DNA from: JBDOQU01 sp039839375
GTDB taxonomy: Bacteria > Pseudomonadota > Alphaproteobacteria > DSM-16000 > Inquilinaceae
Reading direction: 5' to 3'
Length of the DNA stretch: 53,986 nucleotides
Assembly: GCF_039839375.1 (NCBI RefSeq)
Contig: NZ_JBDOQU010000023.1
Location: 1-53,986 of the forward strand
Positions 39,768-48,113 of the stretch are shown in pieces. Under the pieces are notes generated by a model. That model did no database searches. It saw nothing but the letters and a program-made list of their open reading frames with translations, and had not been told where the DNA came from. Made by a program: the position numbers and the translations under genes. The stretch's first letter is position 1. Every line of letters starts with the position of its first letter.

Positions 39768-40388
39768 TCAATCCGGCCGGGGAGCGACGAAGAGGCTGCT
39801 GCTGAGCTGGCCGCCGAAGCGGGCGTTGGAGAGCTGGATTTCGGTCGTCAGGCCGGCGGCGTCCGCGACGATCCAGCTGTCCAGGCGCAGCGGGCTGTCG
39901 GTGAAGACCAGCGTCAGCATTCCCGCGCCCGGATCGCTGGTCTGGACGATGTCGATCTCTATCCGGCCGCCCTCGTCGCGCACGCCGCGCACCGTCACGT
40001 CGCCGGAAAGCTCGATGTCCGGCCGGGTGATGAAATCGGCGAGGCTGGAGCCCAAGAGGGCGTCGCTGCGCTGCCCCAGTTCCTTGTCGTAGTAGGTCAG
40101 CCAGAAGCCGTCGGCGACGTAGAGATAGGGCAACTCGTCATATTCGATGCGCATCCGGCCGGGGCGGGAGAGGTAGAAGTCGCCTTCCGCCACGCCGCCA
40201 TTCTCCGCCGTCTGGGTGAATCGCGCCTGCATCGTGGTGATGCTGTTCAGGTAGCCTTCTATCCGCTCCACCGTCGCCTGCTGCGCGTCTGATAATTCCG
40301 CTGCATCCGACTGGGCGGCGGCGGGGAGCGGGGCGGCCGTAATGGCGAGGCTGGCGGCGAGGGTGAGGGAGGCGAGAATCTTCTTCAT
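39768..40388 (-). CDS. lolA: Outer-membrane lipoprotein carrier LolA
   Basis: Periplasmic carrier of 206 residues that takes lipoproteins from LolCDE to the outer membrane. The signal peptide is KKILASLTLAASLAITAAPLPAAA. The mature fold begins VERIEGYLNSITTMQARFTQ, followed by GDFYLSRPGRMRIEY and the PYLYVADGFWLTYYDKELGQ strand pair, typical of LolA. The start ATG 40388 directly precedes the signal peptide. It lies downstream of ftsK on the same strand, the usual alphaproteobacterial order. Confidence 0.94.
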   Translation of the reverse strand: MKKILASLTLAASLAITAAPLPAAAQSDAAELSDAQQATVERIEGYLNSITTMQARFTQTAENGGVAEGDFYLSRPGRMRIEYDELPYLYVADGFWLTYYDKELGQRSDALLGSSLADFITRPDIELSGDVTVRGVRDEGGRIEIDIVQTSDPGAGMLTLVFTDSPLRLDSWIVADAAGLTTEIQLSNARFGGQLSSSLFVAPRPD

Positions 40389-40477
40389 GGCTTGGGAAAC
40401 TGCCGGCGGTTGATGGCGGAAGTGCGGCCCGGTCTGGGCCATGTCGGGTCCCGGCCGAGGAGATTGGCCAACTCGCG

Positions 40478-42874
40478 TCAGTCGTGGTCGCCGACCAGGA
40501 CCTCCCGCTTGCCGACATGGTTGGCCTGGCTGACCACGCCCTCCTGCTCCATCTGCTCGATGATCCGGGCGGCACGGTTGTAGCCGATCTGGAGATGCCG
40601 CTGGATGAAGCTGGTCGAAGCCTTGCGCTCCCGGCCGACCAGCGCCACGGCGCGGTCGTAGAGGTCGTCGCCGGAGCCGCCGCCCTCTCCGCCATCCAGC
40701 ATGGAGGGGTCGAAGCCGTCCTCGTCCGGCTCCTCCACCACCGACTCATTGTAGGAAGGCTCGCCCTGGGCCTTCAGATGGGCGACCACCTGCTCCACCT
40801 CCCCGTCGCTGACGAAGGGGCCGTGGACGCGGGTGATCCGGCCGCCGCCGGCCATGTAGAGCATGTCGCCCTGGCCCAGCAGCGTCTCCGCCCCGCCTTC
40901 GCCCAGGATGGTGCGGCTGTCGATCTTGGAGGTGACCTGGAAGCTGATACGGGTCGGGAAGTTGGCCTTGATCGTGCCGGTGATGACGTCCACCGACGGG
41001 CGCTGGGTGGCCATGATGATGTGGATGCCGGCGGCCCGCGCCATCTGCGCCAGCCGCTGGATCGCCGCCTCGATGTCCTTGCCGGCGACCAGCATCAGAT
41101 CGGCCATCTCGTCGACGATGACGACGATATAGGGCAGTTCGGTCAGGTCCAGCGGCTGGTCCTCGAACACCGGCTTGCCGGTGTCGGGGTCGAAGCCGGT
41201 CTGGACCCGGCGCAGCAGCACCTCGCCCTTCGCCTTGGCCTCCCGCAGGCGCTGGTTGTAGCCCTCGATGTTGCGGACGCCCAGCTTGGACATGTTGCGG
41301 TAGCGGTCCTCCATCTCCTTGACCGTCCATTTCAGCGCCACCACCGCCTTCTTCGGGTCGGTGACGACGGGGGACAGGAGATGGGGGATGCCGTCATAGA
41401 TCGACAGCTCCAGCATCTTGGGGTCGATCATGATGAACCGCACCTTCTCCGGCGGCATCCGGTAGAGGAGCGAGAGGATCATGGTGTTGACGCCGACCGA
41501 CTTGCCCGACCCGGTGGTGCCGGCGATCAGCAAATGCGGCATCCGGGCCAGATCGGTGATCACCGGGCCACCGCCGATATCCTTGCCCAGCATCAGCGCC
41601 AGCTTGGAGGAGGAGCGGTCGTAGGCGTCGGACGCGATCAGCTCCCGCAGATAGACCGTCTCCCGCCTGGCGTTGGGCAGCTCGATGCCGATCGCGTTCT
41701 TGCCGGGCACGACGGCGACGCGGACGGAGACGGCGCTCATGGAGCGTGCGATGTCGTCGGCCAAATTGATGACCCGGCTGGACTTGGTGCCGGGCGCGGG
41801 CTCCAGCTCATAGAGCGTGACCACCGGGCCGGGATTGACCTTCACGATCTCCCCCCGCACGCCGAAATCGCTCAACACCCCTTCCAGGATCTGGGCGTTG
41901 ACCGACAGGGCCTCGGCGTTCAGCGCCGCCGGCCGGCGCGCCGGGTCGGGCAGGTGCAGGAGGTCGAGCGCCGGAAGCTCGTAATCCGAGGTCGGCTCGA
42001 ACTCCAGACTCGGCTGCTTCTCGGCCGCCGCGCGCCTGCCTTCGGCCATGGGCTTCGGCTTGGGCGCGACCACCGCCTTCTCCCGTCGCGCGGGCGGCGG
42101 GGGCGCGGCGATGCCGATGGGCGTCCGCGCGCCGTCTTCGCCGGGCGAGGGTTCCTGCCGGGCGGCGCCGGTCCGCGTCATCCGGCCCGCCGCGTCCTGG
42201 GCGGCCGCGACGGAGGCCCGGCCGGCGGCCGCCGTCTCCCGGCTGAGAAGGTTGGTCAGCCGCCCGATGCCGAGGAAGAGGTCGCGCCAGTCGGAGAACT
42301 TCAGCCCCGTTGCCGCGATCAGCAGGGCGAGGGAGAGAAGGCCCGCCCCGGCCGCTACCCAGATCCCGGCCGCTCCGGCAAGGCCCGGAAGCCCGCTCAG
42401 CGCGCCGAACCCCAGCGTGCCGACCGCGCCGCCCAGGCTGTCGACCGTGCGCCAGCCGCCGGAAAGGTCGAAGGGCGACAGCGCGATAGCGAGCAGCAGC
42501 ACGCCCGACAGCAGCGCCAGGAGCCGCACCCAGAACCGGCCCAGCGGCTTGTGCCGGGCGATCCGCCAGCCCCAGACGATCGGCAGCGCGCCGATCGCCA
42601 GCGCCGCGAGGCCCAGCGTCTGGATCATCAGGTCGGCCGGATAGGAGCCGGCGACGCCCAGCAGGTTCCGGATGGTCCCGTCGGGATTGGCGACATTCCA
42701 GGACGGATCGGTCGGCGCGTAGGTGATAAGCGCCGCCAGCGCCGCCGCGCCGAACGCCATCAGCGCCGCGCCGCCCAGCTCGATCAGCCGCTGGCGCAGG
42801 AACAGGCCTGCGCCGTCCGGCAGGAAGGAGGAACGGGGCTCGCGGCCCGCGGTGCGGCTGGTCGATGTGGCCAT
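40478..42874 (-). CDS. ftsK: DNA translocase FtsK
   Basis: Septal DNA pump of 798 residues for chromosome-dimer segregation. Residues 1-190 hold four transmembrane helices. Residues 210-310 form a short Pro/Ala-rich linker. The motor domain (about 320-720) has Walker A GTTGSGKS (452-459), IMIDPKMLEL and the Walker B stretch VVIVDEMADLM. The C-terminal gamma winged helix (about 730-795) reads STSFIQRHLQIGYNRAARI. All parts are present. The linker is short compared with enterobacterial FtsK, as is normal for alphaproteobacteria. Confidence 0.97.
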   Translation of the reverse strand: MATSTSRTAGREPRSSFLPDGAGLFLRQRLIELGGAALMAFGAAALAALITYAPTDPSWNVANPDGTIRNLLGVAGSYPADLMIQTLGLAALAIGALPIVWGWRIARHKPLGRFWVRLLALLSGVLLLAIALSPFDLSGGWRTVDSLGGAVGTLGFGALSGLPGLAGAAGIWVAAGAGLLSLALLIAATGLKFSDWRDLFLGIGRLTNLLSRETAAAGRASVAAAQDAAGRMTRTGAARQEPSPGEDGARTPIGIAAPPPPARREKAVVAPKPKPMAEGRRAAAEKQPSLEFEPTSDYELPALDLLHLPDPARRPAALNAEALSVNAQILEGVLSDFGVRGEIVKVNPGPVVTLYELEPAPGTKSSRVINLADDIARSMSAVSVRVAVVPGKNAIGIELPNARRETVYLRELIASDAYDRSSSKLALMLGKDIGGGPVITDLARMPHLLIAGTTGSGKSVGVNTMILSLLYRMPPEKVRFIMIDPKMLELSIYDGIPHLLSPVVTDPKKAVVALKWTVKEMEDRYRNMSKLGVRNIEGYNQRLREAKAKGEVLLRRVQTGFDPDTGKPVFEDQPLDLTELPYIVVIVDEMADLMLVAGKDIEAAIQRLAQMARAAGIHIIMATQRPSVDVITGTIKANFPTRISFQVTSKIDSRTILGEGGAETLLGQGDMLYMAGGGRITRVHGPFVSDGEVEQVVAHLKAQGEPSYNESVVEEPDEDGFDPSMLDGGEGGGSGDDLYDRAVALVGRERKASTSFIQRHLQIGYNRAARIIEQMEQEGVVSQANHVGKREVLVGDHD

Positions 42875-42880
42875 TCTAGG

Positions 42881-44107
42881 TCAGCTTCCCGTGCGCCGGT
42901 GGGCGAGGCGTTGATCTAAGAAGTCGGTCAGCCGCGCCATGGCGTCGGCCACGATGGCGGAATCATGCACCAGCGCGACGCGGATATAGGGCGCGCCATG
43001 GTTGCGGCCGGCCCGGTCCGGACGAGTGATATAGGCGCCGGGCAGCACGCGCAGCCCTTCCGCCTGCCAGAGGTCGCGAGCCGCGCTTTCGCCATCCCCG
43101 ACATCGAGCCAGAGGAAGAAGCCGCCATCCGGCCGGTAGAAGCCGAACCGGTCGCCGATCGCCTGATGGGCGGCGTCGAAAGCCGCGCGGTAGCGGGCGC
43201 GGTTCTCCTCGACATGCGCATCGTCGTTCCAGAGCGCCGCCGACGCCGCCTGGATCGCCAGCGGCATCCCGGCCATCGCATAGCTGCGAAGCTGCGCGAA
43301 GGCGGCGATCAGGCGCGGATCGCCGGCGACGAAGCCCGACCGCAGGCCGGCGGCGTTGCTGCGCTTGGACAGCGAATGGAAGACCAGCAGATTGTCCAGC
43401 GCCCCGCCATCCATGGCGCCTGCGACCTCCAGCGCGCCCGTCGGCGGCGTCCGGTCGTATATCTCCGCATAGCATTCGTCGACCGCCAGGATGAAGCCGT
43501 GCCGGCGGGCGAGGCCGATGGCGCGCGCCAGATAGGCGGCGTCGGCCGCCGCCCCCTGGGGGTTGGCCGGCGTGCAGAGGTAGAAAAGCCGCGTGCGGTC
43601 CAGAAGGTCCCGGTCCAGCGCGTCCAGGTCGGGCAGGAAGCCGGTCGCCGCGGTGGCGTCCAGGAAGACCGGCTCCGCCCCCGCGATCACGGCCGCGCCC
43701 TCATAGGCGGCATAGAAGGGGTTGGGCAGCAGGACCGCTGGCGGCCGGTCCGTCGGTTCGCCCGGCGCGGAAAGCTGCGCCAGCAGGAACAGCCCTTCCC
43801 GCGTGCCGGACAGGGGCAGGATCGCGCGGTCGGGGTCGATCGTCCCCTCGGCCAGGCGGTAGCGGCGCTTCAGCCAGCCGGCGATGGCTTCCCGCAAGGC
43901 GGGCGTGCCGTTGACCTGGGGATAGCGGTTCCAGCCATCGGCGCTGGCGGACAGCGTTTCGGCCAAGAGCGCCGGGGGCGCGTGCTGCGGTTCGCCGACC
44001 GACAAGGCGAGCGCCGTCAGACCGCCCGGCGGGGCGACAGGTTGAAGAAGCTGGGCCAGCCGGGTGAACGGGTAGTCCGCCAGCCGCGCCAGGGAGGCGT
44101 TGATCAT
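42881..44107 (-). CDS. PLP-dependent aminotransferase, class I/II
   Basis: Fold-type I aminotransferase of 408 residues. The PLP lysine is K248 in HSLSKRSNAAGLRSGF; D210 in AVDECYAEIY contacts the pyridine nitrogen; the C-terminal arginine is in APYIRVAL. It begins with SVGEPQHAPPALL and YPQVNGTPALREAI, resembling N-succinyl-diaminopimelate aminotransferases (DapC-type), but the substrate is not certain. The SNAAG after the lysine is a DapC-like feature. It is 6 nt upstream of ftsK on the same strand, so the two may be co-transcribed. Confidence 0.9.
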   Translation of the reverse strand: MINASLARLADYPFTRLAQLLQPVAPPGGLTALALSVGEPQHAPPALLAETLSASADGWNRYPQVNGTPALREAIAGWLKRRYRLAEGTIDPDRAILPLSGTREGLFLLAQLSAPGEPTDRPPAVLLPNPFYAAYEGAAVIAGAEPVFLDATAATGFLPDLDALDRDLLDRTRLFYLCTPANPQGAAADAAYLARAIGLARRHGFILAVDECYAEIYDRTPPTGALEVAGAMDGGALDNLLVFHSLSKRSNAAGLRSGFVAGDPRLIAAFAQLRSYAMAGMPLAIQAASAALWNDDAHVEENRARYRAAFDAAHQAIGDRFGFYRPDGGFFLWLDVGDGESAARDLWQAEGLRVLPGAYITRPDRAGRNHGAPYIRVALVHDSAIVADAMARLTDFLDQRLAHRRTGS

Positions 44108-44240
44108 GGTGACCGCGCGTCGCCTGATTACCGTGAAATCCGGCCATGACTTTACCGCCGGACGTCTCTGGATACAAGCAATCGGCCACCAAGGAAAATA
44201 TTGAATCCAACGGGTTCGGGAAAGACTCTGGCGCAGCGCA

Positions 44241-44275
44241 TAAAAACGGCCGGAGGGGTGGGACCCCTCCGGCCG
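44241..44275 (-). terminator. Intrinsic terminator of glnK-amtB
   Basis: A 13-bp perfect stem (44247-44259 with 44263-44275) has a 3-nt loop. Read on the minus strand it is followed by TTTTTA. It lies 16 nt beyond the amtB stop and ends the glnK-amtB transcript. Confidence 0.92.
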
Positions 44276-44291
44276 CTTGTTTCCGGCGAGC

Positions 44292-45620
44292 CTACTGGAT
44301 GGTTTCGCCGTGGATCGCGAGGTCGAGCCCGTCGCGTTCGGCTTCCGGGCTGACGCGGAGGCCGGTGACGAGCTGGACCACCTTCAGGATGACGAAGGTG
44401 CCGATGGCGCTCCAGGCGACGGTCGCCAGGATGCCGTAGACCTGCACCAGCACCTGCCCGGGATTGCCCTCAAGGAGGCCCGGATAGCCGCCCAGCTCGC
44501 CGACCGCGAACACGCCGGTCAGCACCGCGCCGACGATGCCGCCGACGCCGTGGACGCCGAACACGTCCAGCGAATCATCGTAGCCGAAGGTCTTCTTCAG
44601 CCAGGTCGAGGCGACGTAGCAGAGGACGCCGGCGACAAGGCCGATGACCAGCGCGCCGCCGGGCGCGACGAAGCCCGAGGCAGGGGTGATCGCCACCAGA
44701 CCGCCGACCGCGCCGGAGATGATGCCCAGCAGGCTGGGCTTGCCCTTGGCGATCCATTCCGCGACCATCCAGGAAAGCGCCGCGCCCGCCGTGGCGAAAT
44801 GGGTAACCGCCATCGCCATCCCCGCGCGCCCGTTCGCGCCCAGCGCCGACCCGGCGTTGAAGCCGAACCAGCCGACCCACAAGAGCGAGGCGCCGATCAG
44901 GCTCAGCACCAGATTATGCGGGGCAAAGACGTGGCCCGCGCTGGCGCCGTAGCCGGCCCGCTTGCCGACCACGATGGCGGCCACCAGCCCGGCGACGCCG
45001 GCATTGATGTGGACGACGGTGCCGCCCGCGAAATCCAGCACGCCCGCGCCGAACAGATAGCCGTTCGGATGCCAGACCCAGTGCGCCACCGGCGAATAGA
45101 CCACCAGCGTCCACAGGCCCGTGAACAGCAGGAGCGCAGAGAATTTCAGCCGGTCGGCGAACGCCCCGACGATCAGCGCCGCCGTGATGATTGCGAAGGT
45201 TGCCTGGAACATCACGAAGACCGGCTCCGGGATCGTCGTGGCCACCGCGCCCTCCGTCCCCGCGCCCAGCACGAATGCGCCCGTCCAGTCGAGGTCGGCG
45301 AGCAGGAAGCGCGACAGGTCGCCGACGAAGGCCCCGCCATTGCCGAAGGCCAGGCTGAAGCCGGCGACCATCCACAGGACGCTGACCAGACAGCAGACGG
45401 TGAAGCACTGCATCAGCATGGTCAGCGCGTTCTGCTTGCGCACCATGCCGGCATAGAAGAGGGCGAGGCCGGGGATCGTCATCATCAGGACCAGTGCAGT
45501 CGCGGTGATGACCCAGGCGGTGTCGCCGGTGTCGATGGCCGGCGCTTCCTGGGCCAGGGCCGGAAGCGTCAGGAGGAAGCCGCCGGCCGCGCCGGCGACG
45601 AGGGTAAGGGCACGGAGCAT
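44292..45620 (-). CDS. amtB: Ammonium transporter
   Basis: Amt/Rh-family channel of 442 residues with a cleavable-looking leader (LTLVAGAAGGFLLTLPALA-Q) and eleven transmembrane helices. The pore histidines are in GTVVHINAGVAGLVAA and DVFGVHGVGGIVG, and FNAGSALGANG and the conserved DRLKFSALLLF loop are present. It conducts ammonium under nitrogen limitation and is closed by GlnK. It starts 1 nt after the glnK stop and has a clear terminator downstream. Confidence 0.97.
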   Translation of the reverse strand: MLRALTLVAGAAGGFLLTLPALAQEAPAIDTGDTAWVITATALVLMMTIPGLALFYAGMVRKQNALTMLMQCFTVCCLVSVLWMVAGFSLAFGNGGAFVGDLSRFLLADLDWTGAFVLGAGTEGAVATTIPEPVFVMFQATFAIITAALIVGAFADRLKFSALLLFTGLWTLVVYSPVAHWVWHPNGYLFGAGVLDFAGGTVVHINAGVAGLVAAIVVGKRAGYGASAGHVFAPHNLVLSLIGASLLWVGWFGFNAGSALGANGRAGMAMAVTHFATAGAALSWMVAEWIAKGKPSLLGIISGAVGGLVAITPASGFVAPGGALVIGLVAGVLCYVASTWLKKTFGYDDSLDVFGVHGVGGIVGAVLTGVFAVGELGGYPGLLEGNPGQVLVQVYGILATVAWSAIGTFVILKVVQLVTGLRVSPEAERDGLDLAIHGETIQ

Positions 45621-45621
45621 G

Positions 45622-45960
45622 TCAGAGGGCCTCCTGGTTGGTTTCGCCGGTCCTGATGCGGACCGCGTGGGCGAGATCGAGGACGAAGATCTTGCCGTCG
45701 CCTATGCGGCCGGTATTGGCGGCCTTCTGGATCGTCTCCACGACGCGGTCCGCCAACTCGTCCGTGACCGCGACCTCGATCTTCACCTTGGGCAGGAAGC
45801 TCACCGCATATTCGGCGCCGCGATAGATCTCGGTCTGGCCCTTCTGGCGGCCGAAACCCTTCACCTCGCTGACCGTGAGGCCCTGCAGGCCGAGCGCGGT
45901 GAGCTGTTCGCGCACCTCGTCCAGCTTGAAAGGCTTGATGATCGCCATGATCAGTTTCAT
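45622..45960 (-). CDS. glnK: Nitrogen regulatory protein P-II (GlnK)
   Basis: Trimeric signal protein of 112 residues, the canonical length. It starts MKLIMAIIKPFKLDEV; the T-loop holds the uridylylation site Y51 in RGAEYAV, and the ATP-binding motif TGRIGDGKIFV is intact. It senses 2-oxoglutarate, ATP and ADP and gates AmtB. ATG 45960 is used rather than the preceding GTG. The adjacent amtB identifies it as GlnK rather than GlnB. Confidence 0.97.
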   Translation of the reverse strand: MKLIMAIIKPFKLDEVREQLTALGLQGLTVSEVKGFGRQKGQTEIYRGAEYAVSFLPKVKIEVAVTDELADRVVETIQKAANTGRIGDGKIFVLDLAHAVRIRTGETNQEAL

Positions 45961-46014
45961 CACGCATTCCCTTAAGCTTCGCCCCTTTGCGGGGTCGTCC
46001 GGAGGAAGCGGATT

Positions 46015-46029
46015 TCAAGTTCCGTGCCG
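46015..46029 (-). promoter_or_regulatory. Candidate sigma-54 promoter of glnK-amtB
   Basis: On the minus strand CGGCACG-GAAC-TTGAA approximates the -24/-12 consensus TGGCACG-N4-TTGCA. The GG at -24 is present, but the -12 GC reads GA, which is a serious mismatch. It lies 55-70 nt upstream of the glnK start, a suitable distance. No clear NtrC site was found. Confidence 0.35.
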
Positions 46030-46081
46030 GTTTGCCGCAGCGCAAAAAGGGACGGATTCCGGGGATACGGCGATGCCGGCT

Positions 46082-46119
46082 GCCTAAATTGAAGGCGGTG
46101 ACGGAGTGCCGCCTAAATT
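46082..46119. repeat. Direct repeat GCCTAAATT in the glnK/ubi divergent region
   Basis: GCCTAAATT occurs at 46082-46090 and 46111-46119, 29 bp apart, each within an AT-rich pocket. They may be regulator sites or promoter elements for the hydroxylase gene or for glnK. Confidence 0.35.
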
Positions 46120-46206
46120 ATAGCCATTTCCATGCGGCCGCCGGTCGCGCCATGGTCGCACCCCCGGGGCTGGACAATCCGCGCGCCGCCGCCGATTGTC
46201 CGTTCC

Positions 46207-47466
46207 ATGAGCACGGCTTCCCCTTCCCGGCCCGCGCCCGCCGACCACAGCGCGGAAATCCTGATCGTCGGCGGCGGCCCCGCCGGGCTGACGCTCGCCG
46301 CCGCGCTGGGCGGCGCGGGCGTCAGGACGATCGTCGTCGACCGCGAGAGCGCGGCCGCCCGCACCGACGCCGGCTTCGACGGCCGCACCACGGCCCTGAC
46401 CTGGGGGTCGATCGAGGTGCTGAAGGGCGTCGGCGCGTGGGAGGCGATGGAGCCCAACGCCTGCCCGGTCCTCGCGACCCATGTCGTCGACCGGGGTTCG
46501 CCGCTCTTCCTGCATGTCGAAGGCGATGAGATCGGGGACCATCCCTATGGCTACAATGTCGAGAATGGTTGGATCAGGGGGGCGCTGATCGACCGGCTGA
46601 AGGCCTGCCCCAGCGTCACCGACCTGTCCCCCGGCGCGATCGCGGGGTTCGAACGGCGACCGGGTGCCGTCGTCGCGACGCTGGCCGACGGGCGGACCGT
46701 TGCCGCCTCGCTGCTGGTCGGGGCCGACGGAAGGCGGTCGCCGACGCGGGAATGGGCCGGCATCCCCGTCAACCATTGGGAATACGACCAGATCGCCATC
46801 GTGGTGACGGTGGAGCACGAGCTGTCGCACGAGAATGTCGCGGTGGAGCGGCTGTCGCCGTCAGGGCCGTTCGCCATCGTGCCGATGATCGACGACGGCG
46901 AGGGGCGGCACCGCGCCGCTTTGGTCTGGTGCGCGCGGAAGGCGGAGGCGGCGCGCTATCTGGCGCTGGAGGAGGCCGATTTCATCGCGGAGATAGAGCG
47001 CCGGTGCGGCGATCGGCTGGGCGCGGTCAGGCCGATCGGCCGGCGCTTCTCCTACCCGCTCTCCGGCCTCCACGCCCGGCGCTATGTAGGCGACCGCGTG
47101 GCGCTGATGGGGGAGGCGGCGCACGCCATCCACCCGATCGCCGCCCAGGGCCTCAACCTCTCCATGCGCGACGCCGCCGCCCTGGCGGAGGTCGTGGTGG
47201 ACGCAAGGCGTCTTGGCCTCGATATCGGCTCGGTCGATCTGCTGAAGCGGTATGAGCGGTGGCGGCGGCTGGATACGATGAGCGTGATCGCCTACACCGA
47301 CACCTTCTTCCGCGCCTTCAGCAACACGATCCCGCCGGTAAGGCTGGGCCGCAACCTGGCGCTGGCGGCGGTCCACCGCGTCCGCCCGCTGAAGAAGGCG
47401 ATCATCCGCAACGCCATGGGCCTCTCCGGCCAATTGCCCCGCCTGATGCGCGGCGAGACGCTTTAG
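46207..47466 (+). CDS. UbiH/UbiF/COQ6-family FAD-dependent ubiquinone hydroxylase
   Basis: FAD monooxygenase of 419 residues. The dinucleotide motif is ILIVGGGPAGLTLA; the middle signature FDGRTTALTWGS, GADGRRSPTREWAGI and the second FAD motif GDRVALMGEAAHAIHPIAAQ are as in the UbiH/COQ6 family. It hydroxylates the aromatic ring during ubiquinone synthesis; which position cannot be told, and the alphaproteobacterial UbiL type is possible. ATG 46207 places the FAD motif about 20 residues in; an earlier ATG at 46132 is less likely. It is divergent from glnK-amtB. Confidence 0.9.
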   Translation: MSTASPSRPAPADHSAEILIVGGGPAGLTLAAALGGAGVRTIVVDRESAAARTDAGFDGRTTALTWGSIEVLKGVGAWEAMEPNACPVLATHVVDRGSPLFLHVEGDEIGDHPYGYNVENGWIRGALIDRLKACPSVTDLSPGAIAGFERRPGAVVATLADGRTVAASLLVGADGRRSPTREWAGIPVNHWEYDQIAIVVTVEHELSHENVAVERLSPSGPFAIVPMIDDGEGRHRAALVWCARKAEAARYLALEEADFIAEIERRCGDRLGAVRPIGRRFSYPLSGLHARRYVGDRVALMGEAAHAIHPIAAQGLNLSMRDAAALAEVVVDARRLGLDIGSVDLLKRYERWRRLDTMSVIAYTDTFFRAFSNTIPPVRLGRNLALAAVHRVRPLKKAIIRNAMGLSGQLPRLMRGETL

Positions 47467-47484
47467 GAGGGGTTAGCCCCTTTG

Positions 47485-47560
47485 GTCATTCCGGACTTGA
47501 TCCGGAATCCATGGGCCATAACCGCCTTCCTCGACGGCGACGATCCGGGCGGTCTTTTGT
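47485..47560 (+). repeat. Family A repeat, truncated copy A6
   Basis: Left arm CCGGActtgaTCCGG, then CATAACCGCC and GACGATCCGGGCGGTCTTTT. The distal arm is missing. Nearly the same truncation occurs in copy A8. Confidence 0.8.
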
Positions 47561-47567
47561 GAAGACC

Positions 47568-47627
47568 CCTCACCTTGAGCCCGTCGAAAGGTGTGTGCCC
47601 GCATGGTTCGACAAGCTGACCATGAGG
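47568..47627 (+). repeat. Family B repeat, copy B3
   Basis: Complete: CCTCACCTTGAGCCCGTCGA then GCATGGTTCGACAAGC and CATGAGG. The outer halves form an inverted repeat (CCTCA.. and ..TGAGG). Confidence 0.82.
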
Positions 47628-47653
47628 GAGGGATACCTGCCCCCGTTCCCTTG

Positions 47654-47761
47654 GTCATTCCGGATCTATGGACCGTCGCCGCTTCGCAGGCGGCGAAGGA
47701 GCGGGTGTGGTCCCGACCTTCATCGGCACCGTATGGATGCTGGATCAAGTCCAGCATGACA
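47654..47761 (+). repeat. Family A palindromic repeat, copy A7
   Basis: The left arm is damaged by a deletion (CCGGATCTATGG). The right arm GCTGGAtcaagTCCAGC carries the paired substitution also seen in A4. Confidence 0.82.
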
Positions 47762-47774
47762 TTGTTTTTGTTGG

Positions 47775-47850
47775 TCATTCCGGACTTGATCCGGAATCCA
47801 TGGGCCATAACCGCCTTCTCGACGGTGACGATCCGGGCGGTCTTTTGTGA
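47775..47850 (+). repeat. Family A repeat, truncated copy A8
   Basis: Left arm CCGGActtgaTCCGG, with the same truncated distal part as A6 and only a few differences, suggesting recent local duplication. Confidence 0.8.
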
Positions 47851-47857
47851 AGATCGC

Positions 47858-47906
47858 CCGTCGAAAGGTGTGTGCCCGCATGGTTCGACGGGCTCACCAT
47901 GAGGGG
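47858..47906 (+). repeat. Family B repeat, copy B4
   Basis: CCCGTCGAAAGGTGTGTG, then GCATGGTTCGACGGGCTCAC and CATGAGG. It lacks the first ~10 bases and is otherwise close to B3 and B5. Confidence 0.78.
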
Positions 47907-47930
47907 GAGGGCCAACCCTTTCCGTTGTTG

Positions 47931-48039
47931 GTCATTCTGGACTTGATCCAGAATCCATGGACCATGGCCGCTTCACCAGCGGCGAAGGGCCGGGCGCGGT
48001 CCCGTCCGCCATCGACGCCGGATCGGGGTCCGGCATGAC
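47931..48039 (+). repeat. Family A palindromic repeat, copy A9
   Basis: Left arm CTGGActtgaTCCAG has a compensated base pair relative to CCGGA/TCCGG. The right arm is GCCGGAtcggggTCCGGC. Confidence 0.85.
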
Positions 48040-48054
48040 TTCACAGAAGATTCC

Positions 48055-48113
48055 TCACCTTGAGTCTGTCGAAAGGTGCGCGCCCGCATGGTTCGACGGG
48101 CTCACCATGAGGG
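48055..48113 (+). repeat. Family B repeat, copy B5, overlapping the thpR 3' end
   Basis: CCTCACCTTGAGTCTGTCGA, then GCATGGTTCGACGGGCTCAC and CATGAGG. Its end supplies the stop codon (48102-48104) and the last few codons of thpR. Confidence 0.82.

Larger units (their letters stand above)
47467..48101. other. Large intergenic repeat nest between ubi hydroxylase and thpR
   Basis: 635 bases without a supported gene. It consists almost entirely of family A and B repeats in the order A6-B3-A7-A8-B4-A9-B5, all in the same orientation and separated by spacers of 12-50 bases. A6 and A8 share the same truncated 3' part (GACGATCCGGGCGGTC). Small frames here are derived from the repeats. Confidence 0.88.

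Noticed and set aside
47467..48113. CRISPR array in the repeat nest
   Set aside because: The repeats are ~50-120 bp, of two alternating families, with irregular short spacers and no cas genes.
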